From Novosphingobium sp. IK01 (GTDB lineage: Bacteria > Pseudomonadota > Alphaproteobacteria > Sphingomonadales > Sphingomonadaceae): a DNA stretch of 64,000 nucleotides. Below are positions 1 through 8,477 of the stretch, in pieces; within the stretch, counting starts at the first letter, position 1; every line of letters begins with the position of its first letter. Under the pieces are notes generated by a model that searched no databases, was not told the DNA's origin, and saw nothing but the letters and a program-made list of their open reading frames with translations. The DNA lies in NCBI RefSeq assembly GCF_033242265.1, contig NZ_BTFW01000001.1, positions 2,811,001 to 2,875,000 of the forward strand, in the 5' to 3' direction. A program made the position numbers and the translations under genes.

Positions 1-1164
1 TTCATAAGCCGCGATCAGCGCGCGGAACTGGCGGGCGAGGGCCTGATGCTCGGGGCTGGTGATGTCGTTCATCACGCGGCTCAAGGAGGCGGGAATGTCG
101 ATGGCCGGATAGTGGCCGCGCTGGGCCAGCTCGCGCGAGAGCACGATATGCCCGTCGAGGATCGAGCGCGCGGTGTCGACCACCGGGTCGTCCTGGTTGT
201 CGCCATCGGCCAGCACGGTGTAGAGCCCGGTGACCGAGCCGCTACTGGCCGCCGAATTGCCCGCCCGCTCGACCAGCTTGGTGATCGTGGCGAGGGCGGA
301 CGGCGGATAGCCGCGCGCGGCGCCCGGTTCGCCCAGCAGCAGCGCGATTTCGCGCCCGGCGTGGGCCACGCGGGTCAGGCTGTCCATGATCAGCAGCACG
401 CGCCGGCCTTGTGCGCGGAAATATTCGGCCAGCGCGGTGGCCATCATCGCCCCGCGAATGCGCAAGTTGGGCGCATGGTCGGCGGGAACCGCGATCACCG
501 CGCTGTGCGCGCGGCGCGCGCCGGTCATGTGTCGTTCGACGAAATCGGACACTTCGCGTGCGCGTTCACCGATCAGGCCGACGATCACGATTTCGGCCTG
601 TGCGCCGTGGGCCACCATGTCGAGCAGGACCGATTTGCCCACGCCCGACCCGGCCATGATGCCGATGCGCTGGCCCACGCCGAATGTGGTCAGCGCATCG
701 AGCGCGCGCACGCCGGTCTCGAACGGAAGGCGCACCGGGCTGCGGTCGAGCGCGCCGGTGCGCACGCCGCCAGCGGGCCATTGCGCGGTGTGCGCCAGCG
801 GCGGGCCGCCGTCGATCGGCTTGCCCTCGCCATCGACGGCGCGGCCCAGGAACGCCTCGCCCACCGGGACCATGCCGGGCCGCCCTTCCGGGCAGACTTT
901 GGCCCCCGGACGCAGCAGGACCGGATCGCCCAGCAACATCATCAGGCTGCGCCCGTTGCGGAATCCGATCACTTCGGCGGCCAGATCGCCGCGCCGGTGG
1001 GCGATCCGGCATTGCGTGCCGATGGGCACCTGAAGCCCGGACACTTCGAGCAACCCGCCATCGCAGGCGCTCAGCCGTCCGAACCGGCGCGGGGCCAGAT
1101 CGGGATGGGCATTGGCCAGCCGCGCCAGCATCGGAAGGGCGGGATGAAGCGGGGAACTGGCCAT
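1..1164 (-). CDS. fliI: FliI, flagellar export ATPase (partial, C-terminus beyond window)
   Basis: ATPase of the flagellar type III export apparatus, which hexamerises at the cytoplasmic base and helps feed export substrates to FlhA/FlhB. From the ATG at 1164 I read 388 codons with no stop before the window edge. FliI is usually about 440 residues, so roughly 50-60 are missing. Residues 171-178 read AGSGVGKS (Walker A of the F1/FliI family), and further on RVLLIMDSLTR is the Walker B strand. The next residues (GEPGAARGYPPS) are typical of the family. Its start overlaps the fliH stop by one base (TGATG), which indicates translational coupling. It is the last visible gene of the flbD-fliE-F-G-H-I block; fliJ and other export genes probably lie outside. 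Confidence 0.95.
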   Translation of the reverse strand, partial: MASSPLHPALPMLARLANAHPDLAPRRFGRLSACDGGLLEVSGLQVPIGTQCRIAHRRGDLAAEVIGFRNGRSLMMLLGDPVLLRPGAKVCPEGRPGMVPVGEAFLGRAVDGEGKPIDGGPPLAHTAQWPAGGVRTGALDRSPVRLPFETGVRALDALTTFGVGQRIGIMAGSGVGKSVLLDMVAHGAQAEIVIVGLIGERAREVSDFVERHMTGARRAHSAVIAVPADHAPNLRIRGAMMATALAEYFRAQGRRVLLIMDSLTRVAHAGREIALLLGEPGAARGYPPSALATITKLVERAGNSAASSGSVTGLYTVLADGDNQDDPVVDTARSILDGHIVLSRELAQRGHYPAIDIPASLSRVMNDITSPEHQALARQFRALIAAYE

Positions 1165-1823
1165 CACACTTGCTGCAAGGCCTCGTCGAGGGCCTTGCGC
1201 CACTGCGCGGGGCCGTCTTCCACCCCGCCCATGGCCCCATCGACGCGCACGGTGCCGCGTTCGAGCGCGGGATCGGGTTCATAGTGCCAGTCCTCGGGCC
1301 AGCCTGCGGGAAGATGATGGCCGAGCAGGGCGAAATCTTCGGGGTGAAGGCGGATCACCCGCTGGTCGTCGGCGCGCGCCAGCATCTGCGCGGCGCGGCG
1401 CACGCGCGCGGCCAGCCCCGCCGGATCGAGCGCGGCATCGGCCAGAACGCTGGCGCACAAGGCCTCCACGGTTTCGCGCAGGCGGGTTTCGAGGGTGTCG
1501 AGTTCGTGGGCGTCGATGGCGCGAAACGCCGCTTCGAGGCGGTGGCGCGCGGCATCCTGCGCGGCGGCAAGGGCTTCGGCCTCGCGCCGGGCCTCGGCGG
1601 CCCCTTGCGCATAGCCTTGCGCGCGGGCCTGTTCGAGCGGGTCTTCGAGGTCGGGCTCGGGCATCGGGGTAAAGCTGGCCTGCGGGGGCGGGGGCAGGGC
1701 GCGGGCAAAGCGCGGATCGCGCAGGAACCCGTGTGAAGCGGCCGGAAGGCTGCCCCACGGGCGCATCGCGGGCAGTGCCTCGCCCATCGGCCCAAAGCCG
1801 GACAGGGGCTGCATGTCAGACAT
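1164..1823 (-). CDS. fliH: FliH, negative regulator of the FliI ATPase
   Basis: Cytoplasmic stator-like protein of the export ATPase complex: a FliH dimer binds the FliI N-terminus and docks it at the C-ring. The 219-residue protein is Ala/Glu/Arg rich. Around residues 60-105 it has a helical stretch (EQARAQGYAQGAAEARREAE) with the alanine/glycine spacing usual for FliH. Similarity is of the low-complexity kind, so the call rests mainly on position between fliG and fliI. The ATG at 1823 lies inside the end of fliG (8-base overlap) and has no strong Shine-Dalgarno, so coupled translation is likely. Confidence 0.85.
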   Translation of the reverse strand: MSDMQPLSGFGPMGEALPAMRPWGSLPAASHGFLRDPRFARALPPPPQASFTPMPEPDLEDPLEQARAQGYAQGAAEARREAEALAAAQDAARHRLEAAFRAIDAHELDTLETRLRETVEALCASVLADAALDPAGLAARVRRAAQMLARADDQRVIRLHPEDFALLGHHLPAGWPEDWHYEPDPALERGTVRVDGAMGGVEDGPAQWRKALDEALQQV

Positions 1824-2832
1824 AGTCGTCGTCGCCCGAACCGAACACGATCACCCCTTCGGCGGCCAGGCGCCGGGCGGCGGTGATCATGGCCTTTTGC
1901 GCCTCGACCACTTCGGCGCGCTTGAGGCGTCCGCGCGCGGCGATTTCGTCGCGCACGCCGTCGGCGGCGCGGCTCGACATGGCGCGGAAGAACACTTCGC
2001 GCTGCGGTTCCTCGATGCCCTTGAGCGCGGCGATCAGCGTGTCGCTGTCCACTTCGCGCAGGACGGCACCCATCGCCTGTCCTTCGAGCACGAACAGGTG
2101 CTCGAACTTGAACATCTCGTTCTCGATGTCCTTGGCGAGCTGTTTGTCCATCTTGGTGATCTCGGGCATGACCCGCTTTTCGACCGCCTTGGCCGCGGCA
2201 TTGATGATCTCGGCGGCTTCGCGCGGGCCGCCCATGGTGAGCGCGGCGCGGCTGTGGACGGCGACGATGCGGCGGGTGAGCACGTCTTCGAGCATGGCCA
2301 GCGCCTCGCCCGAGACTTTGCCCAGCGTGGCGATGCGGTGGACGACTTGCGTCTGGATCTCTTCGGGCAGGCCATGGAGCACGGCGGCGGCCACGTCCGC
2401 GTCGATCTGGACGAGCAGGACGGCAATCGCCTGCGGATGCTCGGCCTTGATCAGCGGGATCAGCACTTGCGGGGTAAGCCAGCGCGCGAGTTCGAGCGCG
2501 GAGGTATCCTGCGCGGCCTCGGGCGCGATGCGCTGCATCAGGCTGTCGGCCTTCACTTCGCCGACCGCGCGGGTCATCAACTCGCGCACCTGCCCCACGC
2601 GATCATGGGCGGGCAGGCCCAGCCGCTCGGTCCGCTCGACGAACCCGGCAATCGAGTGGGCGATGGCCACCGGCCCGATTTCGCCCAGCGCGCACATCTT
2701 TTCGCCCAGCAGGCGCAATTCGCCCGGTTCGAGCTGGGCCAGCAGGTCGGCGGCCTGCTGGTCTTCGAGCAGCATGACCATGACGGCGGCGAGTTCGGGC
2801 TCGGTAAAGGTGTCGTCGGCTTCCTCGGGCAT
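1816..2832 (-). CDS. fliG: FliG, flagellar motor switch protein
   Basis: C-ring protein that joins the MS ring (FliF) to FliM and carries the torque helix that faces MotA. Its 338 residues are close to the usual 330-340. The N-terminal part includes LEPGELRLLGEKM, the middle has the conserved HPQAIAVLLVQI segment, and the C-terminal domain has FFRAMSSRAADGVRDEI, the charged helix that interacts with MotA. The ATG directly follows the fliF stop (TAAATG), as expected for two proteins made in equal amounts. No abnormality seen. Confidence 0.96.
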   Translation of the reverse strand: MPEEADDTFTEPELAAVMVMLLEDQQAADLLAQLEPGELRLLGEKMCALGEIGPVAIAHSIAGFVERTERLGLPAHDRVGQVRELMTRAVGEVKADSLMQRIAPEAAQDTSALELARWLTPQVLIPLIKAEHPQAIAVLLVQIDADVAAAVLHGLPEEIQTQVVHRIATLGKVSGEALAMLEDVLTRRIVAVHSRAALTMGGPREAAEIINAAAKAVEKRVMPEITKMDKQLAKDIENEMFKFEHLFVLEGQAMGAVLREVDSDTLIAALKGIEEPQREVFFRAMSSRAADGVRDEIAARGRLKRAEVVEAQKAMITAARRLAAEGVIVFGSGDDDYV

Positions 2833-4647
2833 TTACGAGCTCTCCTCGGCGACGGGTTCCTTGAGCATCTGGCGCAGCACGGCCACCGCGCTGTCGGGCT
2901 TTTCCTGCACGAGGCGCTGGGCCAGGCCGACCTGACGGCTGAGCAGTTCGGTGTCGATCGCGCCGCTTTCGTCCTGTGCCGGGGCGAGCATCGGCTTGAT
3001 CACGCCGGTCGTCGGGCTCGGGCCGATGGAGCGGGTGGGACGGGGGATTTCGCCCTCGGCGCTGTCCGCGCCCTCTTGCGCGGTTTCCTCGTCCCCGTTT
3101 TCGTCCTCGTCGTCCTCATCATCGGCGGCGGCGGCCTTGCCCTTCTTGCCCTTTTTGACCTTCTTGCCCGCCGGAGCCGCGCCATCGCGGCGCAGCGCGC
3201 GGATCAGCGGGCGCACGCCCAGCAGCAGCGTGAGCAGAACCGCCAGCAGCGCCACGCCATTGCGCACGGCCATGGCGAACCAGGGCGTTTCATAGAACTT
3301 GGGCGGGGAAACATCGGCGGGGGAAAACGGGCGCACGGCCACGGCCACCTGATCGCCGCGCGCCGGATCGGCACCGACGGCGGCGCTGACCAGTTGCTTG
3401 ATCTGGTCGATCTCCTGCGGCTTGGCCTTGGCCAGCACGTCGGCCGAGAGCGCGACGGCGACCGTCAACCGCCGGATCTTGCCCGGATTGTTGTTGGTGA
3501 CGGCCACTTCGCGGCCCAGCTCATAGGTCTTGGACGAGGCGCTTTCGCCATTGGTGGGGGGCGGGGTTCCCGATGGGGTGGGGGAAGGCGTGCCCTGCGG
3601 CGCGCCGACGGCGGCGGTCGTGGGGGCGGGCGGGGTGTTCGACAGGACACCGGGCACGCCCTGCGCGCCATTGCCGCTGCTTTGCGAGGCCGATTGCGTC
3701 TCTGTCCGCACCGCGCCCTGCTTGTCGTAGCTTTCGCGCGCGGAGGTCACCTGGTCCATGTCGAGATCGACCTGGACCTCGCTGGAAAAGTTTCCTTCGC
3801 CCAGCATCGGGGTGAGCAACTGGGACACCTGCTCGCGCAGCTTGTCTTCCATCCGGCCCTGCAATTCGAGCCGGTCAGCATCGCCCGGCTTGTCCGACGA
3901 GAGCAGGCGCCCGTGCTGGTCGATCACCTTGACCGCGTCGATGGAAAGCCCCGGCACCGATCCGGCCACGAGGTTGACCACCGCCGCGACCTGACTGGCC
4001 GCCAGCTGCCGTCCCTTGGCCAGACGCACCATGACCGAGGCCGAAGGGGCCGCCGTGTCGCGCACGAAGACCGATTTTTCGGGCTGGGCCAGATGGACGC
4101 GCACGGCCTCGACCCCGTCGATCTCCATGATCGTGAGTTCGAGTTCGCGCTCGCGCGCGGCCTGAAGGCGCTGGCCCTCGATGGTGCGGCTGGCGCCCAT
4201 CGGCAGCTTGTCGATCATTTGCGCGCCGCTCTCGGGCGCGGCGATGGCCCCGTCCGAAGCGGCGACCATGCGCGCGCGATAGAGATCGTTCTCGCCCACG
4301 GTGACAGCGCCGGTGGTGTTGTCGATTCTGTAGGGGATCGAGGCCTTTTCGAGGGCGGTCGCCACTTGCGCGCGTTCGGCATCCGAAAGGTCGGAATAGA
4401 GCATGCGCTGGGGCGCGGGCGCCATCGCCAGCCACAGCAGCCCGGTCATCCCGGCGGCGGTGATCCCGCCAAACCACGGCAGGACCCGGCGCAGCGGCGG
4501 CTGACGCAGGAAGCTGCTCATCCGCGCGGGCAGCGAACCGCCTGCCGGATCGGTCAGCGGGGTGAGCAGCGAGGGCCGCGCCATGGCGGCGGGCGGGATG
4601 GTCGCCGGCGGCCCGGCGCCTGTCCCTGCGTGAACGAGATCGGCCAT
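2833..4647 (-). CDS. fliF: FliF, flagellar MS-ring protein
   Basis: Inner-membrane ring on which the basal body is built. The 604-residue protein has a first membrane segment at about residues 57-76 and a second near residues 455-480 (FAMAVRNGVALLAVLLTLLLGV), with the periplasmic ring-building domains between. The C-terminal tail follows a very charged cytoplasmic linker: a lysine-rich run, then an Asp/Glu-rich stretch. The final helix (LAQRLVQEKPDSAVAVLRQML) is the FliG-binding part. A Pro/Thr/Gly-rich insert (TPPAPTTAAVG...) sits in the periplasmic region, common in alphaproteobacterial FliF. The start is ATG 4647; later methionines at residues 22 and 43 are possible but less likely. Confidence 0.95.
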   Translation of the reverse strand: MADLVHAGTGAGPPATIPPAAMARPSLLTPLTDPAGGSLPARMSSFLRQPPLRRVLPWFGGITAAGMTGLLWLAMAPAPQRMLYSDLSDAERAQVATALEKASIPYRIDNTTGAVTVGENDLYRARMVAASDGAIAAPESGAQMIDKLPMGASRTIEGQRLQAARERELELTIMEIDGVEAVRVHLAQPEKSVFVRDTAAPSASVMVRLAKGRQLAASQVAAVVNLVAGSVPGLSIDAVKVIDQHGRLLSSDKPGDADRLELQGRMEDKLREQVSQLLTPMLGEGNFSSEVQVDLDMDQVTSARESYDKQGAVRTETQSASQSSGNGAQGVPGVLSNTPPAPTTAAVGAPQGTPSPTPSGTPPPTNGESASSKTYELGREVAVTNNNPGKIRRLTVAVALSADVLAKAKPQEIDQIKQLVSAAVGADPARGDQVAVAVRPFSPADVSPPKFYETPWFAMAVRNGVALLAVLLTLLLGVRPLIRALRRDGAAPAGKKVKKGKKGKAAAADDEDDEDENGDEETAQEGADSAEGEIPRPTRSIGPSPTTGVIKPMLAPAQDESGAIDTELLSRQVGLAQRLVQEKPDSAVAVLRQMLKEPVAEESS

Positions 4648-4650
4648 TTA

Positions 4651-5016
4651 TCAGACCCCCATCCGCATGATGTCCTGGTAGGCCGTCAGCAGCTTGTTGC
4701 GGACCTGAAGCGTGGCCTCGAAGGCGACCCCGGCTTCCTGCCGCGCGAGCATGACCTTGGCCACATCGACGGTCTCGCCCTTTTCATAGGACTGGGCGAG
4801 GCCCTCGGCCTTGGTCTGGCTGGCGTTGACGGTGTCGAGCGCGGACTTGAGCGCATCGGTAAAGCCGCCCGCCGGCGCGCTGCCTTGCGCCGAAGATGTG
4901 CCGGTGTCGGGCGTGCGGATCTGCTGGAGCAGTTGCGAACGCTCGATGATCTGCTGGCGCATGGCCATGATCTGCTGGATGCCGCCGCCCGCGCCGATGG
5001 AACTGATCCCGCTCAT
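4651..5016 (-). CDS. fliE: FliE, MS ring-rod junction protein
   Basis: Small exported protein that connects the MS ring to the proximal rod and is the first rod substrate of the export apparatus. It has 121 residues. The C-terminal half (YEKGETVDVAKVMLARQEAGVAFEATLQVRNKLLTAYQDIMRMGV) is the well conserved FliE region ending in the usual Met/Val. It lies three bases upstream of fliF, and its ATG overlaps the stop of the regulator gene before it (ATGA). Confidence 0.93.
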   Translation of the reverse strand: MSGISSIGAGGGIQQIMAMRQQIIERSQLLQQIRTPDTGTSSAQGSAPAGGFTDALKSALDTVNASQTKAEGLAQSYEKGETVDVAKVMLARQEAGVAFEATLQVRNKLLTAYQDIMRMGV

Positions 5017-6362
5017 CGCCGCCCTCCTGCCACCGCAATGCCCGCTTCACGGAAGCTGGCGAGCCGATAGCGCAAGGTGCGCTCGGAAATGCCCAGTTCG
5101 CGCGCGGCGGCCACGCGGCTGCCGCCACAGGCTTCGAGCGTGGCGAGGATCGCGCGCGCTTCGGAGAGCTGGACGATGTTCGAAAGCTTGCCATTGGCCG
5201 CGCGGGTCTGGCTGGCATCGGCCAGTGCGGCTTCGGTCGCGGCGCTGCGGGCCGGGCGGTCGAACACGATGTGTTCGGGGCCCACTTCGGCGGCGTTCCC
5301 GGCCAGCAGCAGCGCGCGGCGCACGACGTTTTCCAGTTCGCGCACATTGCCCGGCCAGGTGTGGCGGGCGAGCATGGCCAGCGCTTCGTCGCAGATCCAC
5401 GGGGTGGGGCGGTCGGGCGCGGTGTGGCGCAGCATCAGCGCGAAGGCGAGCGGGCCGATGTCGTCGGGGCGGTCGGCCAGCGCGTGAAGCGTGAGCGGGA
5501 AGACATTGAGCCGGTAGTAGAGATCGGCGCGGAAGCGGCCTTCCTCCACTTCGGCGGGAAGGTCGCGGTTGGCGCAGGCGATCACCCGCACGTCGACCTT
5601 GACCGGCTGGGTGGCGCCCAGTGGCACGACTTCGCCTTCCTGAAGCGCGCGCAGCAGCTTGGCCTGAAGCGGCAGGGGCATTTCGGCGATCTCGTCGAGC
5701 AGCAGGGTGCCGCCGTCCGCCGCGCGGAAGAAGCCTTCGCCCGCCGCGCTCGCGCCGGTAAACGCGCCCTTCTGGTGGCCGAACAGCAGGGCTTCGAGCA
5801 TGGTCTCGGGCATGGCCGCGCAGTTGATGGCGATGAACGGCCCGTCCTTGCGGGGGCTGGCGGCATGGATGAAGCGGCTGAGCACTTCCTTGCCGGTGCC
5901 GGTCGGGCCGTTGATCAGCACGGGGATGTCGCTGGCGGCCAGACGCTCGGCCAGGGCGAGAACGGACAGGCTCTCGGGATCGGCGGCAATCGGGCTGCCC
6001 GCCGGGGTGGCGCAGGCGATCAGCGCGCACAGCGTGCTCTGGGCCAGCGGATCGTTGTAGCGCAAGGCGAAGCGGCGCTTTCCGGCCAGCCGCGCGAGGC
6101 CGGGCTGCGAGGCGCGTTCGAGCGCGACGACGGGGGCTGCCTGCCGGCTTGCCTGCGCGCTGCCTGCCTGTGTGCTGTCGATCAGCACGGCCAGATCGAC
6201 CGAGGCGAGCGTGCCATCAAGAATGGCGCGGGCGCGCCGGATCAGCGCGCCATGTTCCCCGGCGGCCCCATCGGTCCCCGGCGTACCGGTGCCCGATGCA
6301 TCGCTGCTCGGCATATTGGCGGATGCTGAACCCCCACTGGCGTCATCGCATTCGCGATTCAT
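5013..6362 (-). CDS. flbD: Sigma-54-dependent flagellar activator (FlbD/FleQ type), without receiver domain
   Basis: Enhancer-binding protein that should activate sigma-54 holoenzyme at the flagellar promoters of this cluster. In the 459-residue reading from GTG 6392, residues 162-169 are GPTGTGKE (Walker A), 209-214 are GAFTGA (the sigma-54 contact loop), and 229-235 are TLLLDEI (Walker B). The C-terminus has a Fis-type helix-turn-helix (RVAAARELGISERTLRYRL). The first ~110 residues are low-complexity and show no receiver domain, so activity is probably not set by phosphorylation. I prefer ATG 6362 (449 aa) because AGGGG lies nine bases before it; ATG 6386 and GTG 6392 are alternatives. It leads the fliE-F-G-H-I operon. 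The symbol is by analogy with Caulobacter; fleQ would be equally apt. Confidence 0.88.
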   Translation of the reverse strand: MNRECDDASGGSASANMPSSDASGTGTPGTDGAAGEHGALIRRARAILDGTLASVDLAVLIDSTQAGSAQASRQAAPVVALERASQPGLARLAGKRRFALRYNDPLAQSTLCALIACATPAGSPIAADPESLSVLALAERLAASDIPVLINGPTGTGKEVLSRFIHAASPRKDGPFIAINCAAMPETMLEALLFGHQKGAFTGASAAGEGFFRAADGGTLLLDEIAEMPLPLQAKLLRALQEGEVVPLGATQPVKVDVRVIACANRDLPAEVEEGRFRADLYYRLNVFPLTLHALADRPDDIGPLAFALMLRHTAPDRPTPWICDEALAMLARHTWPGNVRELENVVRRALLLAGNAAEVGPEHIVFDRPARSAATEAALADASQTRAANGKLSNIVQLSEARAILATLEACGGSRVAAARELGISERTLRYRLASFREAGIAVAGGRR

Positions 6363-6640
6363 GACAAAGACCCCTGTTTTAACCATGTCCACGAGGGGCA
6401 GTTTTCGCGCGAAACCGTCAAATGCTGTAAAACTTTAAGATCAGCGGCGGTCCTAAGGGGAATCGTCTATTTCTGGCCCGTCCGCAAAACCGCCGAAAAA
6501 CGCCAACCGGCAAAAGCTTGCCCTTAAATTGCCGCCCATCCTGCCGCTCTTTGCCGTGCAGCCGGAAAGACCAGACCCCGGAAGCGGCCCCCCCGATTTG
6601 TCCGGGCCGGGTCAAAGACGCGAATACACGGAGAAGAATC
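6363..6640. promoter_or_regulatory. Divergent control region between flbD-like gene and fliC
   Basis: No gene is seen in this 278-base region. A perfect 12-base palindrome TTTCGCGCGAAA (6403-6414) lies about 40 bases upstream of the regulator start and could be an autoregulatory site. On the plus strand, TTAAA at 6524-6528, then 14 bases, then GCCGCTCT at 6543-6550, weakly resembles a FliA (sigma-28) promoter for fliC. I did not find a sigma-54 consensus with correct 10-base spacing between the GG and GC dinucleotides; the nearest (CCGGCAAAAGCTTGC, 6508-6522) has nine. Confidence 0.35.
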
Positions 6641-7522
6641 ATGGCGGTTATCAACACCAATGTCAGCGCCATCAAGGCGACCAATGCATCGAACTCGGCC
6701 AGCCGCATGGCCCAGACCGCGATGGAACGTCTGTCGACCGGCAAGCGCATCAACAGCGCCAAGGACGACGCGGCGGGCCTCGCGATCGCCACGACCATGA
6801 CCGCGCAGATCACCGGCATGAGCCAGGGCGTGCGCAATGCCAACGACGGCATCTCGATGGCCCAGACGGCCGAAGGCGCGCTGAGCGAAGTGACCAACAT
6901 GCTCCAGCGCGTGCGCGAGCTGGCGGTCCAGTCGAAGTCGGACACCTACCAGCAGTCGGACCGCGACGCGATGCAGTCGGAAGTGGCCAACCTCACCAAC
7001 CAGATTTCCGACGTGCTCAACAACACCAAGTTCAACGGCAACAACGTGTTCGCCGTGGCTGGTGGCACGGCGGCGACCGACGGCAGCGACGACCTCACCA
7101 AGTCGATCCAGACCGGCGCGGAAACCGGCGACACGGTCAACATCGTCAGCAAGGCGTTCAGCGGCGTCAACCTGTTCGGCGGCACGCTGACCGCCTATGA
7201 CTCGACCTCCACGTCCCAGGCGCTCGACGTGACCGACACGACCAAGGCCTCGACCACGATGGACAATGTCGATGCCGCGCTCAAGGAAGTGAACGCCACC
7301 CGCGCCACGCTGGGCGCCGGCCAGAACCGTCTCGAATCGGTGGTGAACAACCTCAACGACAACATCACCAACCTCTCGGACGCGCGCAGCCGTATCCAGG
7401 ATACCGACTACTCGGCCGAAACCACCCAGATGGCCAAGGCCCAGATCCTGGCCCAGGCTTCGACCGCGATGATCGCCCAGGCCAACCAGAGCCAGCAGAA
7501 CGTGCTGACCCTGCTGCGCTGA
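6641..7522 (+). CDS. fliC: Flagellin
   Basis: Filament subunit. The 293-residue protein starts MAVINTNVSAIKATNASN and ends AQANQSQQNVLTLLR, the conserved D0 ends of flagellin; both D1 segments (ERLSTGKRINSAKDDAAGLAIA and SRIQDTDYSAETTQMAKAQILAQAS) are intact. The variable central domain is very short, as in many alphaproteobacteria. The start is fixed by GGAG seven bases before the ATG and by homology; an open frame extending upstream to 6518 is not used. It is a monocistronic gene, read opposite to the flbD-fliE operon. No flaF, flbT, fliD or fliS lies beside it. Confidence 0.97.
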   Translation: MAVINTNVSAIKATNASNSASRMAQTAMERLSTGKRINSAKDDAAGLAIATTMTAQITGMSQGVRNANDGISMAQTAEGALSEVTNMLQRVRELAVQSKSDTYQQSDRDAMQSEVANLTNQISDVLNNTKFNGNNVFAVAGGTAATDGSDDLTKSIQTGAETGDTVNIVSKAFSGVNLFGGTLTAYDSTSTSQALDVTDTTKASTTMDNVDAALKEVNATRATLGAGQNRLESVVNNLNDNITNLSDARSRIQDTDYSAETTQMAKAQILAQASTAMIAQANQSQQNVLTLLR

Positions 7523-7550
7523 TCGGGGCGGTTTCGATCAGCGACGGGCT

Positions 7551-7574
7551 TCCGTCCGCCTTCGGGCGGGCGGG
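7551..7574 (+). terminator. UUCG-loop hairpin after fliC
   Basis: TCCGTCCGCC and GGCGGGCGGG can pair as a ten-base stem (two G-T wobbles) around the loop TTCG, 28 bases after the fliC stop. There is no long T run after it, so it may act with the next hairpin. Confidence 0.55.
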
Positions 7575-7606
7575 GGCAGGGGCCTGGTCGTGAGAGGGTT
7601 TCTGTG

Positions 7607-7632
7607 CCCGGCGATTCTTCAGGATCGCCGGG
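7607..7632. terminator. Hairpin between convergent fliC and tetR
   Basis: CCCGGCGAT (7607-7615) and ATCGCCGGG (7624-7632) form a perfect nine-base stem with an eight-base loop, followed by TTT on the plus strand. It ends three bases before the tetR stop and could terminate both genes. Confidence 0.65.
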
Positions 7633-7634
7633 TT

Positions 7635-8366
7635 TCAGGCGTCTGGCGAAGACGCCTGAGGCGAATCGGGCGAGGGCAAATCAGGAGAGGGCGATTCGGC
7701 CCGCTCGCCTTGCTCGCCCTGTTCGCCCGTGCGCGGCGCGGCGAGGAGCAGCCACTGCGTGAACACATGGGCCGCATGGCTGGCATAGCGGCGAATCGTG
7801 TCCGGCTCGGGCGGGGGAATCACGCGAAGCGCCACGCGCATGTGCAGGTTGCCGCGCACCATGCCCAGAAACTGGTCGGCGGCCATGCACGGGTCTTCCA
7901 GGGTAATTCCGCGCAAGGCTGCCTGCCGGGCGAGGATCGGCGCGAGGCTGCGGCGCGAATGATCGGGCCCCGAGCGGAAGAACAGCTTCGCGGCCTCGGG
8001 AAACTGCACGCTGGCGGCATGGACCATCCGGTAGACATCGAGCGAGCGCTGGCTGCACAGCGTCGAGAGGAAACGCGTGCCGAAGTCGGCGAGCATGGCT
8101 TCCAGATCGTCCGAATCGTTTTCCGCGAGGGCCTGGAGCGCGGCTTTCACCTCGCCGCAATTGCGCAGCAGGACAGCCTCGAACAGATGCTCCTTGGAGG
8201 GGAAGTATTTGTAGAGCGTGGCCTTCGAACCGCCCAGTTCGGCCGCGATCGACGACATCGAGGTCTCGCCATAGCCGGACTGGGTAAAGACCCGCGTGGC
8301 CACCGCGAGGATGTTCTCACGGCGCTCGTCGGGCGTGCAGCGCTTCAGTCTGGGGATAGTGACCAT
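7635..8366 (-). CDS. TetR-family repressor of the adjacent efflux operon
   Basis: One-component repressor, 243 residues from the ATG at 8366. The N-terminal helix-turn-helix reads MSSIAAELGGSKATLYKYFPSKEHLFEAVL. The C-terminal ligand domain includes FGTRFLSTLCSQRSLDVYRMV, of the AcrR-like type that often follows drug pumps. The last 25 residues are a Ser/Pro/Asp tail. A GTG nine bases earlier is possible. It is divergent from the NodT-EmrAB operon, and a palindrome covers its start codon, so self-repression and pump repression are likely. The inducer cannot be told from sequence. Confidence 0.88.
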   Translation of the reverse strand: MVTIPRLKRCTPDERRENILAVATRVFTQSGYGETSMSSIAAELGGSKATLYKYFPSKEHLFEAVLLRNCGEVKAALQALAENDSDDLEAMLADFGTRFLSTLCSQRSLDVYRMVHAASVQFPEAAKLFFRSGPDHSRRSLAPILARQAALRGITLEDPCMAADQFLGMVRGNLHMRVALRVIPPPEPDTIRRYASHAAHVFTQWLLLAAPRTGEQGEQGERAESPSPDLPSPDSPQASSPDA

Positions 8367-8433
8367 GTGGTACACATAGGAGTTGACAGCCGCAGTGCAA
8401 GAGGGCAGTGCTCCCTAGTGACCGCTTGGTACA
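8365..8433. promoter_or_regulatory. Candidate TetR operators and efflux promoter
   Basis: ATGTGGTACACAT (8365-8377) is a perfect five-base inverted repeat around GTA and overlaps the tetR start codon. The core TGGTACA (8368-8374) recurs at 8427-8433, between it and the efflux gene start. TTGACA at 8383-8388 is a good -35 hexamer for the plus strand, but no convincing -10 follows at 16-18 bases. The two repeats flank the likely promoter, a layout that suits repression of both directions. This is inferred; no footprint is known to me. Confidence 0.45.
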
Positions 8434-8477
8434 GCTTTTTCTGATCCTCTTCCCCCTCTCGTTACCCGAGGTTTGCG

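Noticed and set aside
1813..5070. A very long plus-strand open frame (over 1000 codons) opposite fliG, fliF and fliE
   Set aside because: It is the antisense shadow of three conserved flagellar genes in GC-rich DNA; its translation is His/Asp/Gly/Arg rich without domains.
6508..6522. Possible sigma-54 promoter for fliC (CCGGCAAAAGCTTGC)
   Set aside because: GG-to-GC spacing is nine rather than ten bases and the -24 box is poor; not called as a promoter.
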